This document shows, in pieces, positions 43,931-52,464 of a DNA stretch of 64,000 nucleotides. A program made the position numbers and the translations under genes. Source of the stretch: JAHFUI01 sp039931615 (GTDB taxonomy: Bacteria > Acidobacteriota > Vicinamibacteria > Vicinamibacterales > CAVVIG01). Where the stretch lies: contig JBDTRR010000017.1 in the NCBI GenBank assembly GCA_039931615.1, positions 28,568 through 92,567 of the forward strand, given 5' to 3'. Each line of letters begins with the position of its first letter. The stretch's first letter is position 1. The notes under the pieces were generated by a model. The model was not told where the DNA came from. It was given only the letters and a program-made list of their open reading frames with translations, and did no database searches.

Positions 43931-44022
43931 TCAGCCACGAGCCGCCAGGCGAATCCATCTAGAACCCTGCTGCAAACGGCATCGCGCGCAGGTGGAAGCA
44001 CGACAGCGTGCCGTCGGGCAAA

Positions 44023-44784
44023 TTATCCGCTCGATCCGCTCAGGGCAATGACACTGATGCTGATCGGCGCGTCGTCGACAACTATCAAGCGGCCCGCTCT
44101 TGCACCGGTCGCCGTGGGCGCGAACACCACGCTGACGGCACAACTGCCACCGGCGGGAAGCGAGCTCCCACACGAGGTCTGCACGATCTGGAAGTCTCCG
44201 TCGGCCGCGATGCTGCGAACCGCCAGCGCCAGAGTTGCCGCGCCATTCAATGGATTGGTCAGTGTGACGGTTTGAGGACCGCTCGTGGATCCGAGGACCT
44301 GAGTCCCGAAGGCCAGGCTGCCGGGGGTCAGGATCGCGGTCGCCGTGGTCACCGGCGGACCGCTCAACACGACGGACTGCGGACTGCTCGCCGCATTGTC
44401 GGTGATACTCACGGAGCCGGAGCTCGCCGACGGAAACGTCGCCGCGAGCGCCATGAACGTCACACTGATCTCGCAGGTGGCGCCGGCCGGGACTGTCGAC
44501 GGGCAATCATTCGTGGCCATGAAGTTGCCGCTCGTCGTGAGACCGGCGATCTCGAGGGCCGCCGTGCCGGTGTTGGTCAACACGACGGTCTGGACACCCG
44601 TGCTGGTGCTGGCAAACGCCAGTGTTGTTGGCGTCAACGTCACGGTGGGTGTGCTCGTCGTTGTTGTCGTCGTCGTCGTCGTCGTCGGTGTGACCGGCGT
44701 CGACTCACCGCTGCATGCCACGTCGACCAAGGCCAGCATGAGCAGCATACCGGCGAGTGTCCCGACACGGATCCGGCGAATCAT
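44023..44784 (-). CDS. lipoprotein with two ASH/choice-of-anchor-like Ig domains
   Basis: 253 residues from the ATG at 44784, with AGGAGAG upstream. Signal LAGMLLMLALVDVAC gives a lipobox Cys. A short linker with ten Thr residues is followed by two repeats of about 100 residues: TLAFASTSTGVQTVVLTNTG and LAFGTQVLGSTSGPQTVTLTN open each, and DCPSTVPAGATCEISVTF / SCGSSLPAGGSCAVSVVF lie inside, the pattern of ASPM-SPD-2-Hydin (ASH) domains. Surface-anchored, role unknown. It follows the ECF/membrane-protein cluster on the same strand. Confidence 0.8.
   Translation of the reverse strand: MIRRIRVGTLAGMLLMLALVDVACSGESTPVTPTTTTTTTTTTSTPTVTLTPTTLAFASTSTGVQTVVLTNTGTAALEIAGLTTSGNFMATNDCPSTVPAGATCEISVTFMALAATFPSASSGSVSITDNAASSPQSVVLSGPPVTTATAILTPGSLAFGTQVLGSTSGPQTVTLTNPLNGAATLALAVRSIAADGDFQIVQTSCGSSLPAGGSCAVSVVFAPTATGARAGRLIVVDDAPISISVIALSGSSG
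44657..44687. repeat. GTC/GTT trinucleotide repeat encoding poly-Thr
   Basis: About ten consecutive GTC or GTT triplets on the plus strand, read as ACN (Thr) codons on the coding strand of the ASH lipoprotein. The run forms the linker just after the lipobox. Changes in copy number by slippage would alter linker length without shifting frame. Confidence 0.75.
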
Positions 44785-44852
44785 CAAGTCTCTCCTGCGC
44801 TCCGACTGCACAAAAATGTTGAAGCGTCAGCGAAACGCCAGACAACTGTTAG

Positions 44853-45665
44853 TTAGTTCCGCCGTGGGGGGCCAGGCGAGGGTCTCGGGCTGTCAACCAC
44901 CGTGTAGTCCGGCGGCACCTGAAATAGGGACGCGGCTGGCTCCAGACGAACGATATTGAAGAGCTGATAGAGCACGGTGCCGTCACGCGGATCGGTCCGG
45001 CGCGACTCGACAACGACCTTGAGGTCAGCAGCGTACCAACGCTCGGTGACGACATCGATCGCGCGCACATTGCCGAATCTCGCCGCGGGTATCGTCAGCG
45101 TTTCCCGCGTGCCTTCCGCCTGGAGACCCGCGATGGGACGGGTGCCCAGCCGGATCGACGTGATCTCGGGCCGCGGGAGGTTTGGCGTTCCCCGCGACGG
45201 CAACTCGCCGCGCGACCGGGGCGACGAGGGCACCGTCGACTTGATCGCCATCTTCCGGACGGGATCCAGCAGATAGTGCACTCGCTGCGTTGGATCGCTG
45301 ATGGTGATCATCCGGCGCTCCGGTTCGACGACAATTGGACCAATCGGGGGCAGCGCCTGTTCGCGGCGGGTGCGCCCGACGCTGTCTCGGGCGAGCGTGC
45401 TGGTCGAGCGCCGCTCGATGCGGTTGCCGTCGGGCAACGTCTGAGTCATGTCCGTGACGGCGTCAGCGCTGAAGGGCAGGTCGAGGATCGGCTCGCCAAA
45501 TTCGATCGGCTCGACGCCCAGGATGTCGATGCCGGGCAACCCCGGACCGCCACCGCGCATCCCTGGCCCGGGGCCGCGTCCGCGCGGCGGTCCCGATTGA
45601 GCGCTGACCCCGATGCTGAATGCCAGACCCAGGGCCAGTGAAGCAGCGAGAATCGGATTGCTCAC
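44853..45665 (-). CDS. secreted protein of unknown function in the ECF cluster
   Basis: 270 residues from a GTG at 45665, 20 bp after the stop of the upstream gene; upstream in-frame starts lie inside that gene. Signal peptide LAASLALGLAFSIGVSAQ, then a Gly/Pro/Arg-rich segment, then a region with SDPTQRVHYLLDPVRKMAI and a C-terminal FQVPPDYTVVDSPRP. The closing VPPDYTV pattern recurs in secreted Acidobacteriota proteins that have no assigned function. Likely co-transcribed with the ECF factor and its membrane partner. Confidence 0.7.
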   Translation of the reverse strand: MSNPILAASLALGLAFSIGVSAQSGPPRGRGPGPGMRGGGPGLPGIDILGVEPIEFGEPILDLPFSADAVTDMTQTLPDGNRIERRSTSTLARDSVGRTRREQALPPIGPIVVEPERRMITISDPTQRVHYLLDPVRKMAIKSTVPSSPRSRGELPSRGTPNLPRPEITSIRLGTRPIAGLQAEGTRETLTIPAARFGNVRAIDVVTERWYAADLKVVVESRRTDPRDGTVLYQLFNIVRLEPAASLFQVPPDYTVVDSPRPSPGPPRRN

Positions 45666-45684
45666 GGTGTAGTCCTGCTGACGA

Positions 45685-46200
45685 TTACTCGGGCCAGATG
45701 CCGTTGACTCGGACGCGCCGGGCGGCGCCGTCGGGACCGACAATCATCTCGATTTCGACGGTGCCGTCACCGGTCGGGTCGCGAAGCGCATATCCTTGTG
45801 CGGCGAGGGTGGCAACGGCGACGCGCAGTCGGACGATCTGTAGAGACGTTTCATCACTGTCGAGCCACGCCATGTCACCACGTGACGGGTCGGTTCCAGC
45901 CGCGATCGCCTGCGTTGGCTCGGTGCGGCCGCCGGATGCCAACGTGGAACCGCCGTTGCCTGGCGCCCAGCGCGTCCAGAGTCCGACCGCCAACAAGCAG
46001 GAAGCGGCCAGCGCAAGAAGCGTCCAGGCGCCGCAGTGTGTGGTGCGAGCCGTTGACGGCCCCGGTGTCCGCGTCTCCCATGCCTTCATCAACGACTGTT
46101 CCACGCGTGGCGGCGCGGTCAGGTTGGCATCGGCCTCTGCCATCGCCCGGAGTGCGTCGCGCAACCAGACGGTATCCGGTCCGGGCGGTGGTTGTCTCAT
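45685..46200 (-). CDS. probable anti-sigma-like single-span membrane protein
   Basis: 171 residues; the ATG at 46200 overlaps the ECF stop (ATGA), the standard layout of an ECF and its membrane partner. The N-terminal ~60 residues are cytoplasmic and helical (DTVWLRDALRAMAEADANL), followed by one span (AWTLLALAASCLLAVGLW) and a periplasmic part of about 95 residues. There is no HxxxCxxC zinc motif, so if it is an anti-sigma factor it is not a ZAS type. Confidence 0.7.
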   Translation of the reverse strand: MRQPPPGPDTVWLRDALRAMAEADANLTAPPRVEQSLMKAWETRTPGPSTARTTHCGAWTLLALAASCLLAVGLWTRWAPGNGGSTLASGGRTEPTQAIAAGTDPSRGDMAWLDSDETSLQIVRLRVAVATLAAQGYALRDPTGDGTVEIEMIVGPDGAARRVRVNGIWPE

Positions 46201-46796
46201 ACGACGCACCCGCTACTCTGCAGAGGTACACGAGCGCCTACTTTCTGGCGCGCCTGAAGCTTCTCCGCGAGCAGACGACGGGCGCGGTGCAACCTCGATC
46301 GAAGTGTGCCGACGGGTAATTTCAACGCCAGCGCGGCCTCCCTGTAGGTCAGCTCGTGGACGTCACACAACAGCAGCACCTCGCGATACCGCGCCGGCAA
46401 TACGGCGATGCCCCCACGTAACTGCCGGATCTGTTGCGACTGCGCGAGGTGCGCCGACGGATCGTCCACGGCGACCGCATTCACCACCGCGTCCAACGAA
46501 GTCAGCCGGCGCAGGCCCCTGATTCGATATCGGGAGATATTGCGCGCGACCCCGTAGAGGTAGGTGGTGAGGGCGGCGCGCGATGCATCGTACCGTCCAA
46601 GATCGTGCATCAGGACGAGGAAGACATCCTGAACGACGTCCTCCGCCAGAGTCGCGGATCCCGTCATTTGGCAGGCAAATCGATACACAACGCCCTGATG
46701 GCGGCGATACAGCCTCGCAAATGCTTCTCCGTCGCCTCCCTGAGCGCGCGCAATCAACTCGGAGTCGTGCAGTTCTCCAGCGTCACATGCCACCAT
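46197..46796 (-). CDS. ECF sigma factor (RpoE-like)
   Basis: 199 residues from the ATG at 46796. Region 2: FARLYRRHQGVVYRFACQM and AEDVVQDVFLVLM; region 4: LPARYREVLLLCDVHELTYREAA and LKLPVGTLRSRLHRARRLL. It differs from the two kinase-linked ECF factors and resembles RpoE-type factors with a membrane-bound partner, which follows with a 4-bp overlap. Predicted to respond to envelope stress and to drive the secreted-protein genes downstream. Confidence 0.92.
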   Translation of the reverse strand: MVACDAGELHDSELIARAQGGDGEAFARLYRRHQGVVYRFACQMTGSATLAEDVVQDVFLVLMHDLGRYDASRAALTTYLYGVARNISRYRIRGLRRLTSLDAVVNAVAVDDPSAHLAQSQQIRQLRGGIAVLPARYREVLLLCDVHELTYREAALALKLPVGTLRSRLHRARRLLAEKLQARQKVGARVPLQSSGCVV

Positions 46797-46897
46797 TGTG
46801 TGATTGATCCGGTGCGGCGAAAAGTTCCGATTTGTTGACCCTTTTATTCCTGGACAACTCCTGGAATTTCTCAACGGCCCTGGCAATCACCCGGTGT

Positions 46898-47572
46898 TCA
46901 TCGTCCGTCCGGCTCGTATACGAGCCGCATCGGGGAGGGGCGCCTGCCGGTGTCACTGTTCACCGACGTCAAGACGATCAGCTGTTCAGTGTCTGGCGAG
47001 ACAGTGAAGCTGCGGGTGATCTTGGTTCCGCCTCCCACCTCCACGTCCTGACGCAGCTGAGGACCATCCCACCTGGTCTTCGTCTCGAGCGTGCCCGACT
47101 GAAGCTGGTGCTTCTCCTTCTTGCCGTTGGTCATGAACCGGCGCGAGCGACCGTCGGTCTCTGTAAACGTGATCGATTCGGCGCCCGTCGTGACGATCCA
47201 GTGGCCGGCAGGCGTCATGATTTCCTCGATGACGGCTTGCATCTTCCGCATCGCTTCCGGATCTACTGGGATTCCGCCGGAGCGACCGCCGGGTCCTCCA
47301 GCTCCGCCGCCAGGAAATCCGCCGCCGCCGCCTCGACCGCCGGGCCCGCCCCGGCCTCGGCCCTCGCGACCCTGGCCACCGCGGACGCCTTCGCCGGCCG
47401 CCGGTGGACTCGTGCTCAACTCCTTGTTCAGGGTCCATCCGCCATTGAACATCGAATGCTCACCTGAGGCGGGTGACTGCGCTCTGAGCACGTCGGCGGA
47501 CAGCATCGCCAGAACAAGAGCCGTAGCGAAGACAGCGCGGGCGTGTACGGGAGATGAGGTGACGGAAATCAT
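46898..47572 (-). CDS. secreted Gly-rich protein of unknown function
   Basis: 224 residues from the ATG at 47572. Signal peptide VFATALVLAMLSADVLRAQ; then a GGRGGGGGFPGGGAGGPGG low-complexity stretch (about residues 70-98); then a conserved-looking beta-rich part with GHWIVTTGAESITFTETDG and KITRSFTVSPDTEQLIVL. The latter reads like a lipocalin-like barrel seen in secreted acidobacterial proteins of unknown function. The gene lies directly upstream of the ECF operon on the same strand (about 100-bp gap), and an operator-like site is found 145 bp before it. Confidence 0.7.
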   Translation of the reverse strand: MISVTSSPVHARAVFATALVLAMLSADVLRAQSPASGEHSMFNGGWTLNKELSTSPPAAGEGVRGGQGREGRGRGGPGGRGGGGGFPGGGAGGPGGRSGGIPVDPEAMRKMQAVIEEIMTPAGHWIVTTGAESITFTETDGRSRRFMTNGKKEKHQLQSGTLETKTRWDGPQLRQDVEVGGGTKITRSFTVSPDTEQLIVLTSVNSDTGRRPSPMRLVYEPDGR

Positions 47573-47716
47573 GTGACTCTCCGATCGAGCTGCGCGTCGC
47601 GCTGGCAAGTAAGGCGACCCCCTGCCGTCACGACCGGTGGGCAATGTCAGTGCGGCAGGTCAGGGCGTGCGATCGCGCGAGTCCAACCAGTAAACAACGG
47701 AAGTAGCCGGCGAGAA

Positions 47717-47732
47717 GGTTAAGAATTGTAAA
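47717..47732 (-). promoter_or_regulatory. third copy of the TTWACA direct-repeat motif
   Basis: On the minus strand it reads TTTACA, GAAT reversed as ATTC, TTAACC: the same half-sites and 10-bp period as the sites at 33729 and 35842. It is upstream of the secreted protein starting at 47572, although a possible small gene (47748-47948) lies on its other side. Confidence 0.4.
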
Positions 47733-47747
47733 AGGCAGGCACATTAG

Positions 47748-47948
47748 TCAGGGATGCGAGATGGCGACGGCGTAGACGACGGGTCCCAACTGGTTCGTGA
47801 CATCGGACACTAGCCGACGGATCATGTTGCGCGCCTCCGTGCAAGCAATGCGCCGCCGCGTGTGCGCGGTGCGTCTGAGGCGTTCCCCAGCGAGAACTGT
47901 GACGAAGAGAAGTGCGCGACGACGCACAGCGTCCTCCAACGGCGTCAT
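47748..47948 (-). CDS. possible small basic protein, 66 residues
   Basis: Minus-strand ATG at 47948 with GGAGG six bases upstream. The 66 residues begin MTPLEDAVRRRALLFVTVL, are rich in Arg in the middle and end QLGPVVYAVAISHP. No family recognised. The good ribosome-binding site is the main support. It lies in the ~500-bp gap between the secreted Gly-rich protein gene and CotH. Confidence 0.35.
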   Translation of the reverse strand: MTPLEDAVRRRALLFVTVLAGERLRRTAHTRRRIACTEARNMIRRLVSDVTNQLGPVVYAVAISHP

Positions 47949-48076
47949 CGGCGTCCTCCATTTCTCCAACGCGTCTCGATTGTCACGACAGCAACCGGGC
48001 TCACGAATATCTTTTGGAACCCGTGTGCTCCCCGCCGCCAATCATCGATGTAACGAACTTGTAAACGGAGGTGCCG

Positions 48077-49768
48077 TTGCGTCGGCTGGTTGTCGTACTC
48101 TGCCTGCTGCTGCTCGTCATCGAAGCCTCCTCGCGCGCCCGTACGTCGCGTCCTCCAGGCTGGGACGACGCGACTCATGGCCGAGACGCGACGGCCGACT
48201 ACGATCGCGTCTTCGCCGCCGACCGGGTCAATCGCATTGACATCACTGTCAGCGCGAGCGACTGGGCGGCGGCCATGGCGGATATGGCCGATCTGGCGGG
48301 CCCCTTCGGTGCCGAGCGGCAGCCGTCGACCGCCGGCGGCGGCTTCGGTGGGTTTCCCGTGCCCTCGCCCGAGGCGATCGCGTCCTGCGGCGGCAAGACC
48401 GTCGGTGATACCTGCTCGTTCGGCGCGCTGACGAATGGACGCTGCACCCAACAGATGAACGGCGGCGCGCTCTCCTGCGTCGAACTCGCCGCTCCGGGGG
48501 GGGCGCCTGAGGGCATTCCTGGCGGCGGCCCCTCTGGCGGTCCCGTCGTTGGCAGTCCCGGCGGCGGCGGCCGCGATCAGGGCGCCGACGACGTGGATAT
48601 CTTTCCGCGCACGCCAATCTACGTGCCCGCCGACGTCGTCTTCGACGGACGGACCTTCACGAAGGTCGGCTTCCGGTTCAAAGGCAATTCCAGCCTGTCG
48701 AATGCATGGCGTGCCGGCAATGAGAAGCTGCCGTTGCGTCTCAATTTTGACGTTCTCGACGATCGGTTTCCGGAGATCCGGGATCAGACGTTCTTCGGCT
48801 TTCCCAATCTGTCCTTCACGAACAACGGCACCGACACGTCCTTTCTGCGGCACCGTGTGGTGACCGATCTCTTTCGCGAAGCCGGTGTGCCTGCCGCCAG
48901 GACTGCGTTCGTTCGTGTCTTCCTGAGCCATGGCGACGGGCCAATCTATCTCGGCCTCTATACCCTGACCGAAGTGCCCGATTCGCCGATGCTGAAGACG
49001 CTGTTCGGCAGCGATGGCGGCAATCTCTACAAGCCTGTCGGCACCGGTGGACGCTGGACACAGTTCTTTCCACTGTCATATCCCAAGAAGACCAATGCGG
49101 TGGACGAAGACTGGACAGACATTCAGGACGCGATCGCGGTGCTCAACGAATCGAGGGCCAGCGCCGCCACATGGCGGGCTCGCCTCGAGGCGCGCCTTGC
49201 CGTCAATGGCTTCCTGCGTTGGTTGGCGCTGAACACGATGGTTGGCAACTTCGACGCCTACGGCGGTCTGTCGGCGCACAATTACTATCTCTACGGCAGT
49301 CCGCGCCACCGGGATCGCTTGTATTGGATCCCGTGGGATCACGACCTTGCCATGAGTAGCAGTGGCGTCGGTGGCGGCGGCGCCGGCGGTGGCGGCGTCG
49401 GCGGTGGTGGTGCAGGCGGCGGCGCCATTCCCGGCTCGGGCACTGGCGGACTCGATCTGTTCCTGAATACGACGGCGGCGAACTGGCCGTTGATTCGCTA
49501 TCTGCTCGACGATCCGGTCTATCGCGCGGCGTATCGGGGTCATGTCGAAGAACTCATCACGACGGTCTTCGACGCGGGACGCCTGACCGCCAGACTGCGG
49601 TCTGAAGCGACTTTGATCGCCCCGTACGTGATCGGCCCGGAAGGTGAGCAGTCCGGGCGGACGTTTCTGTCAAGCCCGGCCCAGTTCGATACCGCCGTGG
49701 CGAGCCTCGTCAACTTTGTCGAATCGCGTTCGGCAGCGGTCAAACAAGTCCTCGGAACGACTCGATGA
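48077..49768 (+). CDS. CotH-family protein (secreted), first of a tandem pair
   Basis: About 563 residues. I take the TTG at 48077, five bases after GGAGG; a GTG at 48071 is in frame but overlaps that ribosome-binding site. Signal peptide VVLCLLLLVIEASSRA. After a Gly-rich loop the CotH domain has VGFRFKGNSSLSN, LSFTNNGTDTSFLRHRVV, GLYTLTEVPD and GGNLYKPVG, then NYYLYGSP and IPWDHDLAMSS, the kinase-like metal-binding segment of CotH. A GGG-rich insertion (about 430-455) follows it. CotH proteins include bacterial spore-coat protein kinases and cell-surface proteins; in non-spore-forming phyla the role is unknown. Confidence 0.85.
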   Translation: MRRLVVVLCLLLLVIEASSRARTSRPPGWDDATHGRDATADYDRVFAADRVNRIDITVSASDWAAAMADMADLAGPFGAERQPSTAGGGFGGFPVPSPEAIASCGGKTVGDTCSFGALTNGRCTQQMNGGALSCVELAAPGGAPEGIPGGGPSGGPVVGSPGGGGRDQGADDVDIFPRTPIYVPADVVFDGRTFTKVGFRFKGNSSLSNAWRAGNEKLPLRLNFDVLDDRFPEIRDQTFFGFPNLSFTNNGTDTSFLRHRVVTDLFREAGVPAARTAFVRVFLSHGDGPIYLGLYTLTEVPDSPMLKTLFGSDGGNLYKPVGTGGRWTQFFPLSYPKKTNAVDEDWTDIQDAIAVLNESRASAATWRARLEARLAVNGFLRWLALNTMVGNFDAYGGLSAHNYYLYGSPRHRDRLYWIPWDHDLAMSSSGVGGGGAGGGGVGGGGAGGGAIPGSGTGGLDLFLNTTAANWPLIRYLLDDPVYRAAYRGHVEELITTVFDAGRLTARLRSEATLIAPYVIGPEGEQSGRTFLSSPAQFDTAVASLVNFVESRSAAVKQVLGTTR

Positions 49769-50838
49769 TGGCTGAGACCGGGCGCGTCGAGTTCAAGTAT
49801 GCCGTTGGATTTGACGAGCTGACGTTCTCCTCGAATACCGGCGACGACTCGCAGGTCCGCGAGGCGTTCGCAACCGAGGTGCTGCGCGATCGGGGCATTC
49901 CGGCGGCGCGCGCGGCGTTCTATCGCGTGATGGTCGATACGGGTGCCGGACAGGAGTACTGGGGCCTCTACACCATGATCGAGGATCCGGCCGATGGCGC
50001 CATGCTCGAGTCGCAATTCGGCAGCCGCGCCGGGAACCTCTACAAGCCGGACGGTCCAGCGGCGACGTGGGCGACGTTCGACCGGGAGAGCTTTCCGAAA
50101 AAGTCGAACGAAGACGCCGCTGATCTCAACGACATCGAGCGCGCGATCCGCGCGTTGCACGCGCCGCGCACTGACGCGCGCGCGTGGCGGAACGGACTGG
50201 AGGCACGGTTCGATGCCGACCTGTTCCTGCGGTGGCTGGCAGTCAATACCGCGATTCAGAACTGGGACGCCTACGGCGCGATGCCGCACAACTACTACCT
50301 GTACGCGGACCCGGCAAAGAAGGGCCGTTTGCGCTGGATTCCCTGGGATCACAATTTCTCGCTGGGCGCCCGCCCGATCCTTCCGGGTGGGCGAGGATTC
50401 ATGCGTGGCGCACCCCCTCCAGGCGGACCCCCTGGGCCGCCGGGAGGCACCGGATCGCCGTTGCCGTTTCCACCAGGACGTGGCGGATTTCCCGGGATGT
50501 TCGGCGCCGGGGAGACGGACATCCTGCACACCCGGGTCGGCAGCGAGTGGCCGCTGATTCAATCGCTCCTTTCCGATCCGGTGTACGGGGCGCGGTACCG
50601 TGAATACCTCCGGGACGCATTGGGCGGACTCCTGGCGCCGGACGCCGCGGCGCGGCGATTGCGCCAGCTGCACGACCTCGTCGCGCCGGCAGCGCTCGCC
50701 GAGCGCGCCGGGTTCACGACCGTCAGTTCCCCGGAGGCGTTCACGCGAGCGATCGATGGCCCTGGCGGAATGCTCGAGATCATCGAGGGCAGCCGCCGAG
50801 CCATCCGTAGCGCTCTCGCTGGAGGCAACGCACGCTGA
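49765..50838 (+). CDS. CotH-family protein, N-terminally truncated second copy
   Basis: 357 residues starting in the stop codon of the first CotH gene (ATGA overlap). It has no signal peptide and begins in the middle of the CotH domain (FKYAVGFDELTFSSNTGDDS corresponds to residues ~240 onward of the neighbour), so the FRFKGNSS half is missing. The rest is intact: YWGLYTMIEDP, GNLYKPDG, PHNYYLYADP, RWIPWDHNFSLG and a Gly/Pro-rich loop. Without a signal it would stay in the cytoplasm, while its neighbour is exported. Probably a tandem duplicate that lost its front end. Confidence 0.8.
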   Translation: MMAETGRVEFKYAVGFDELTFSSNTGDDSQVREAFATEVLRDRGIPAARAAFYRVMVDTGAGQEYWGLYTMIEDPADGAMLESQFGSRAGNLYKPDGPAATWATFDRESFPKKSNEDAADLNDIERAIRALHAPRTDARAWRNGLEARFDADLFLRWLAVNTAIQNWDAYGAMPHNYYLYADPAKKGRLRWIPWDHNFSLGARPILPGGRGFMRGAPPPGGPPGPPGGTGSPLPFPPGRGGFPGMFGAGETDILHTRVGSEWPLIQSLLSDPVYGARYREYLRDALGGLLAPDAAARRLRQLHDLVAPAALAERAGFTTVSSPEAFTRAIDGPGGMLEIIEGSRRAIRSALAGGNAR

Positions 50839-51104
50839 CGCGCCAGACGCCTCTTCACAACGCTCGATCGTCTCAGCGAGGCGGTGTTTCGTTGTCGTAG
50901 AACGTCAGGGAAGCTACCGCCGCATGACAGGGGACTCAAGGCGTCGCCCGTCCGACCCTGACGTCACGTTACCGCGAATCCTTCACGGTGCAACCGCGAA
51001 CGCCGCAAGTGTGACAAGACTTAACAGTCCGCCCTCGGGGTGCAAGACGTCCCGGGTTGCAGGAGGAAAGGCGACTTCGGTGACCGGAGAGCAGGCTAAC
51101 TAAA

Positions 51105-52118
51105 CTAAGGTCTCTGGCGGGTAAGTCTGCGGGCGATGAATTCCTGGAAAAGATTACCGACGGCGTTGCCGCCGATCCCGATCGCGGCGTGTTCGATGAC
51201 GATTCCAGGGCTGTTGCGGTCGGCCGGGGGGAAGTACAGATTGGTGAGAGCAGCGGCGGCGAAGCGACTGATCAGGCTTGAGTAGCAGAACTGCGCTTTC
51301 TTGTTGTCTCCCCGGCAGATAACCGAACGGCTGATCGCATAGGAAACGCGTGAACGCCTGGTGCCGGCGCCCTTGTAGAAATAGCGCGGATCCTGCTTGA
51401 CGATCGTCGGCACGACGAACTTGTCGAGAAGACGACGTGTCACAAGAGCGGCGTAGTCGGCGCCGTAGCGTTTCGCGTAGCCCCGACCACCTCGACCGAA
51501 GCCCCGGTACAGATTTTGAGTGTGCGCGATTCCAGCACTGACGCCAGTGCCGATGAAGGCGGCTGGATCAACGAAACCCTTCCATGTGAGCTCGAATTTC
51601 TGTGTGGCAGTGAGCGGCGCCGCATTGGGATCGTAGGTGACGAAGTAGTTAGGCAGCAGACCGAGGATGCGCTGCTGTTCAGCTACCTTGACTTGGGTTG
51701 CGGTGTCGGACTCGGCTGGGGTGACGTCCACTTGCGTGCTGAAGATCCCGGCCGCCAGTGCGATCCTCGGCAACCTGACGTCTCGACCAGCGCCTAGGTC
51801 GCCGCTGACTACTTTCACGGCGAAGCCAGGCGCGGAGATAGACAATTGATAGCGACCGGGATCGACATTCGAAAACGAGAACCCGCCCTCCTCGGTCGAT
51901 TCCGTCTGACGATCGCCATCACGGCCGTCGAGGAGCAGCGTCACCTGTGCGTGGGCGACCAGGGCGCCGCTGGTGTCGACCAGCGTTCCGCTGATCGTTC
52001 CCTGCTGACAGAGCGCCGGCGAGGCGACGGCCAGCGACAGCAGCAGCAGCACGGGTCTCGTTCCAGAGCGCCAGCCGCTGAGCAATAAGCTCAACAATTT
52101 CGCCGAATGGCCAACCAT
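51105..52118 (-). CDS. secreted protein with carboxypeptidase-regulatory domain
   Basis: 337 residues from the ATG at 52118; a GTG at 52148 is also in frame. Signal peptide VLLLLSLAVASPALCQQ, then a CarboxypepD_reg fold (ISGTLVDTSGALVAHAQVTL, DPGRYQLSISAPGF) and a C-terminal ~200 residues with FVTYDPNAAPLTATQKFEL and QDPRYFYKGAGT. This arrangement is common and uncharacterised in Acidobacteriota. Its 3' end faces the CotH pair across 266 bp that I cannot assign. Confidence 0.75.
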   Translation of the reverse strand: MVGHSAKLLSLLLSGWRSGTRPVLLLLSLAVASPALCQQGTISGTLVDTSGALVAHAQVTLLLDGRDGDRQTESTEEGGFSFSNVDPGRYQLSISAPGFAVKVVSGDLGAGRDVRLPRIALAAGIFSTQVDVTPAESDTATQVKVAEQQRILGLLPNYFVTYDPNAAPLTATQKFELTWKGFVDPAAFIGTGVSAGIAHTQNLYRGFGRGGRGYAKRYGADYAALVTRRLLDKFVVPTIVKQDPRYFYKGAGTRRSRVSYAISRSVICRGDNKKAQFCYSSLISRFAAAALTNLYFPPADRNSPGIVIEHAAIGIGGNAVGNLFQEFIARRLTRQRP

Positions 52119-52378
52119 CTGCGCCGGCGTGCCGCTGCCGCTTGCCACCAGTCACATGTTACACCGCATGTTCCCTGCGTCTGAATGGTGGCGCCGGCGA
52201 TTGGACTCCGACGTGGCGCGGGGAAGCGGTCCTCGACGTGCCGAGCGGCCACCGCCTGCAGCCGCGTGAGCGCAGCCGCACGTCATGCTTGATTGTGACG
52301 CACTGGGTGAGCTATTGGTCCCGCCCACACGGGAGCGGGACCTCGGCTCGATCGGGCTGGGGCTAGAACCCTTGAGAA

Positions 52379-52411
52379 CCGGAAACTTGACTCAACAAGT
52401 CAAGTTTCCGG
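52379..52411. terminator. perfect 14-bp hairpin in the 52119-52462 gap
   Basis: CCGGAAACTTGACT, loop CAACA, AGTCAAGTTTCCGG: a perfect stem with a 5-base loop and no following T-run. It sits downstream of the minus-strand TonB-receptor gene (stop at 52463). Termination or mRNA 3'-end protection is the simplest role. The remaining part of this ~340-bp gap shows no gene. Confidence 0.5.
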
Positions 52412-52428
52412 GCTCGCAAGTGACCTAT

Positions 52429-52464
52429 AGCGGGCCGAGGCCCTGGCTGGGCCGGAGGCCCGCT
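52429..52464 (-). terminator. GC-rich stem-loop overlapping the TonB-receptor stop codon
   Basis: AGCGGGCC pairs with GGCCCGCT at the two ends, and an inner GGCCC/GGGCC extends the stem. It begins at the receptor's stop codon and lies next to the perfect hairpin at 52379, giving two stacked structures at the end of the transcript. Confidence 0.4.

Noticed and set aside
49365..49440. Gly-rich repeat in the first CotH gene as a possible mobile or CRISPR-like repeat
   Set aside because: It is simple GGC/GGT codon repetition in frame, giving a Gly loop in the protein.
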